DNA from: Paludibacteraceae bacterium
Lineage (GTDB): Bacteria; Bacteroidota; Bacteroidia; Bacteroidales; Paludibacteraceae
Reading direction: 5' to 3'
Assembly: GCA_017391905.1 (NCBI GenBank)
Contig: JAFOWX010000141.1
Span: 1 to 35,917 of the forward strand
DNA length: 35,917 nucleotides
In this document: positions 33,399-35,917 of the stretch, one piece after another
Numbering within the stretch: the first letter of the stretch is position 1
Layout of the letters: every line of letters starts with the position of its first letter
The notes under the pieces: generated by a model
Seen by the model: the letters and a program-made list of their open reading frames with translations, nothing else
Told to the model about the DNA's origin: nothing
Databases searched by the model: none
Position numbers and translations under genes: made by a program

Positions 33399-33992
33399 AT
33401 GTTGCAACCCTATTTACATCCCAATACCATAGAATGTGGCTTGGACGAAGCAGGTCGCGGATGCTTGGCAGGCCCTGTGTTTGCCGCTGCCGTAATCCTG
33501 CCTCCCGATTTTAACAACGAGCTACTCAACGACTCCAAGCAACTCTCCGAAGCCAAACGCTACCAGTTGCGTCCCATTATTGAATGGCAGGCCCTTGCTT
33601 GGGGAGTAGGCATGGTTATGCCGGACGAAATAGACAAAATCAATATCCTCAACGCATCTTATCTGGCCATGCACCGCGCCATAGAACAGCTGCAGGTAAA
33701 ACCTCAGCATTTATTGGTAGATGGCAACCGTTTTAAAACCACCTTAGATATACCCTTTACTTGCATTGTAAAAGGCGACGGTAAAATGCAAAGCATAGCT
33801 GCGGCCTCCATCTTAGCCAAAACCTACCGCGACGATTACATGAACCGCTTAGCCACTCAATACCCTCAATACGGTTGGTTAGACAACAAAGGCTACCCCA
33901 CGGTAGCCCATCGCAACGCCATAGCCCAATACGGCATTACCCCTCATCACCGCCTAACCTTCGGTGGCGTAAAGGAATACATAAAAAAATAA
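33399..33992 (+). CDS. rnhB: Ribonuclease HII
   Basis: 197 residues. The metal cluster is Asp16-Glu17 in [13 protein letters not shown], Asp108 in LLVDGN and Asp145 in KTYRDDYM; the GRG motif (19-21) that senses the RNA-DNA junction is intact. It removes ribonucleotides from DNA and RNA primers. It begins 16 nt after the cyclase gene, as last gene of the lysE-GT2-cyclase-rnhB operon. The next base after its stop codon opens the terminator hairpin. Confidence 0.96.
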   Translation: MLQPYLHPNTIECGLDEAGRGCLAGPVFAAAVILPPDFNNELLNDSKQLSEAKRYQLRPIIEWQALAWGVGMVMPDEIDKINILNASYLAMHRAIEQLQVKPQHLLVDGNRFKTTLDIPFTCIVKGDGKMQSIAAASILAKTYRDDYMNRLATQYPQYGWLDNKGYPTVAHRNAIAQYGITPHHRLTFGGVKEYIKK

Positions 33993-34023
33993 CCGCCAGC
34001 TCCGTGTTAATCGGAGCTGGCGG
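33993..34023. terminator. Bidirectional terminator after rnhB
   Basis: Perfect 12-bp GC-rich arms (CCGCCAGCTCCG and its complement), 7-nt loop. The minus-strand side is followed by TTATTTTTTTAT, so it is strongest for the gene at 34049-34543. Confidence 0.85.
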
Positions 34024-34048
34024 CTTTCCAATAAGCCTGCGCCTTGTA

Positions 34049-34543
34049 TTATTGTTTTACTTGTTTCAACAAGCCCAACAAATCGGTAATGTTGCTCGAA
34101 GCTTCTTTTACTTCGCTCTTAGCAGAGGTAGCAATGTTGGTAAGTGCCGACAAATCGGTGTTGGTTAAGCTGGTAACCACTTGTTCTACGTTTTCTTTGT
34201 TAATCAAGTTTTGCGAACCAGTAATCAAACCATTGGTCAAATCTTTGTAGAAATCAGCATTCTTAATGTTGTCTTTAATTTGGGTAGCATTGGTTGCAAG
34301 GGTAGCCAACGAGGTAATGTTGTTGATGTTTTTAAGATTCAATTTGCCGTCCACTTTGTATTGGTTATACAAATTTTTAACAGCATTGCCACATTTTTGA
34401 CCTACCGAGGTAGCTTCAGATGCACCAGCACTAATGGTTGCCGACGCCACTTCCAATGCTTTAGAAGTCCATTCGCTCAAGTTAAAAGAGCACAAACTAA
34501 AGGTAATAATACCAGAAACCAAAAGGGTTACAATTTTTTTCAT
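34049..34543 (-). CDS. Exported alpha-helical protein of unknown function
   Basis: 164 residues with a signal peptide (MKKIVTLLVSGIITFSLCS). The Cys18 context (TFSLCS) is not a convincing lipobox, but a lipoprotein cannot be excluded. The mature part is rich in Ala, Ser, Thr, Asn and Lys with low aromatic content and seems all helical; loosely repeated segments NNITSLATLATNATQIKDNI and SLTNTDLSALTNIATSAKSE suggest an internal duplication. I do not recognise the family. It has a putative start directly after a short AT-rich spacer from the antiporter gene (21 bp), so it is probably co-transcribed with it, and it ends at the terminator 33993-34023. Confidence 0.75.
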   Translation of the reverse strand: MKKIVTLLVSGIITFSLCSFNLSEWTSKALEVASATISAGASEATSVGQKCGNAVKNLYNQYKVDGKLNLKNINNITSLATLATNATQIKDNIKNADFYKDLTNGLITGSQNLINKENVEQVVTSLTNTDLSALTNIATSAKSEVKEASSNITDLLGLLKQVKQ

Positions 34544-34564
34544 ACCGTTAAAAAGTTAGATAAA

Positions 34565-35917
34565 TTAGATAATCTTGTGTGTGTCAATGTTTTTATCGTC
34601 TTCGCCATCCTTAAACTGTTCAGGATACAATACAATATAGCTGTTTTGCGTAAAATACGTAGCCAATTGTTTAGGCAGTTTGTCCAAATGTGTATTGTAC
34701 GAAACACTGGATTTTCGCGCCGTTATCACAATAAGCAAGTCATTCAGTTCCACTACGCTACTCAATATCAAAAAGTCTTCCCAATCGGCCAGTAGCTTAC
34801 TTTCTATCTGCGTACTGCACTTATGTTGTTTAGCGTATGCCTTAACCGCGCTCATGGTATGTTCGGTACTGCAAAGCATAATAGAAGCTCCTGTTTGTTG
34901 TGCCAATGTAAACACGCGGTCGCACCAATTATTAAAACCGCTTTCGTGCTCTGCTTGGTTTGGAATGGCCACCACCAAACGTTTAATGGTACCAATGGGT
35001 TGCACCGATTTAAAGATGCAAATCATGCGGTTAATGTTGTTTAGCAACGAGTCTGTCATGTTGCCTAAAAACGTATCGCCCATGCTTGCTTTGTGATGTA
35101 GGCCAATAATTACGTCCGAAATATTTTTCTCCCTCACCACGTTGATAATACCACTGGCAATGTTCAAATCGTAGCGCGAAATCATTTTTACCTTTGAGTC
35201 GCTTGCCGCTCCTAACGTAGCCGCCTTTTCCAATAGTTTTCTACCAGCTTGCATCGATTCGGTAGAGTCGTTTACCACCACGTTAAGCGCGTAAATGGGG
35301 TGACCGCCCATTTTTTCTTTAAACAGCACGGCTAAATCAACCAAACTGCCAATGGTATCGGGATTAGCAATAGGAATTAAAATACGTTGTTCGGGTTTGT
35401 ATGTATCCTTGTCTTCGGTGTGGGTTTCGTTCTGGGTAGCCATCATGCGTGCAGCCCTTTCGGTAACAATAGAACTGATGGTGCACGTAACCAAAATCAT
35501 AATAATGGTACCGTTTAAAATTTCGGCCGAAAGCAACCTAATATCTTGCCCATCTGGAGTGCAACCTATTATTACATTGTAAGCAATCATCACCGCAGCC
35601 AAGGTAGCAGCTGCCTGCGCATTGCTCAACCCAAAAATCATTTTACCCTCTAACTTGCTCATCCTAAACGTTAAACGCGTAGTAACGGCCGCGTAGTATT
35701 TAGAAATAGTAGCCACGGCAGTCATCACAACAGCAGCCAAAATAGTGGTATAACCTTGAAAAATAACGCTAAAATCCACAATCATCCCCACGCTAATCAA
35801 AAAGAAAGGTATAAACAAGGCGTTACCCACAAAATCAATGCGGTTCATTAGTGGCGAACGTTTAGGAATAAGACGGTTTAAGTTAATACCCGCCAAAAAG
35901 GCCCCAATAATATACTC
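34565..35917 (-). CDS. Cation:proton antiporter (CPA2 type) with UspA-like tail, N-terminus off window
   Basis: The frame is open to the window edge: the first visible residues read EYIIGAFLAGINLNRLIP, so 450 residues of a longer protein are present. The first 170 residues continue the membrane domain, with NRIDFVGNALFIPFFLISVGM and GLSNAQAAATLAAVMIAYNV typical of CPA2 exchangers. From about 185 onward come two universal-stress-protein-like domains (RILIPIANPDTIGSLVDLAVLF and RLVVAIPNQAEHESGFNNW). The fusion is common in Bacteroidota. Sodium or potassium/proton exchange is expected. The TTG at 35896 is not the real start. Confidence 0.88.
   Translation of the reverse strand, partial: EYIIGAFLAGINLNRLIPKRSPLMNRIDFVGNALFIPFFLISVGMIVDFSVIFQGYTTILAAVVMTAVATISKYYAAVTTRLTFRMSKLEGKMIFGLSNAQAAATLAAVMIAYNVIIGCTPDGQDIRLLSAEILNGTIIMILVTCTISSIVTERAARMMATQNETHTEDKDTYKPEQRILIPIANPDTIGSLVDLAVLFKEKMGGHPIYALNVVVNDSTESMQAGRKLLEKAATLGAASDSKVKMISRYDLNIASGIINVVREKNISDVIIGLHHKASMGDTFLGNMTDSLLNNINRMICIFKSVQPIGTIKRLVVAIPNQAEHESGFNNWCDRVFTLAQQTGASIMLCSTEHTMSAVKAYAKQHKCSTQIESKLLADWEDFLILSSVVELNDLLIVITARKSSVSYNTHLDKLPKQLATYFTQNSYIVLYPEQFKDGEDDKNIDTHKII

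Overview
The window looks like a chromosomal segment of a Bacteroidota bacterium, most likely order Bacteroidales. The reasons are: repeated TAnnTTTG-type -7 promoter elements and few Shine-Dalgarno sites; a PorW/SprE lipoprotein of the type IX secretion system; a periplasmic glutaminyl cyclase of the Bacteroidetes type; a single-chain (eukaryote-like) glycyl-tRNA synthetase; and an LpxH-type lipid A hydrolase. I cannot place it to genus. Most of it is core chromosome with short intergenic gaps (none above 300 bp outside genes) and paired convergent genes separated by bidirectional hairpin terminators. No rRNA, tRNA, CRISPR array or insertion sequence was seen.

Layout. 1-1.7 kb: a HipBA-type toxin-antitoxin pair with an inverted repeat around its promoter and a perfect 36-bp palindrome over the hipA stop. 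1.7-3.4 kb: a conserved-looking small protein (minus) and a CDF cation exporter. 3.4-6.0 kb: a tyrosine phenol-lyase/tryptophanase-family PLP enzyme (minus) divergent from an AraC regulator, with four same-direction TACCAWWWTTAC repeats between them. 6.0-7.1 kb: a solitary tyrosine recombinase. 7.2-11.7 kb: rmuC, then rnr and a patatin-like protein (minus). 11.8-12.2 kb: a tiny two-gene operon that may be a decayed toxin-antitoxin locus. 12.2-17.2 kb: mdh, porW and a GNAT-like protein. 17.4-19.7 kb: a TrkH/KtrB potassium channel subunit with an unusually short RCK partner. 19.8-22.6 kb: a short-chain dehydrogenase, hpt, and metK behind a probable SAM-II riboswitch. 22.7-29.8 kb: an Ig-like lipoprotein and glyS (minus), then parC-tsaE-5-formyl-THF cyclo-ligase. 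29.9-34 kb: lpxH (minus), then an operon of a LysE exporter, glycosyltransferase, glutaminyl cyclase and rnhB. 34-35.9 kb: an exported alpha-helical protein of unknown function and a cation:proton antiporter that runs off the right edge.

How it fits together. The glutaminyl cyclase and PorW belong to the envelope/secretion physiology typical of this phylum, and the patatin-like protein has a predicted signal peptide followed by Gln, as the cyclase would need. The most unusual regions are the phased repeat array between the PLP lyase and araC, the lyase's Leu in place of a PLP-contacting Arg, the metK leader in which a 20-codon ORF starts inside the riboswitch core, the TTG-start lipoprotein abutting glyS in the same frame, and the micro-operon at 11.85-12.12 kb.
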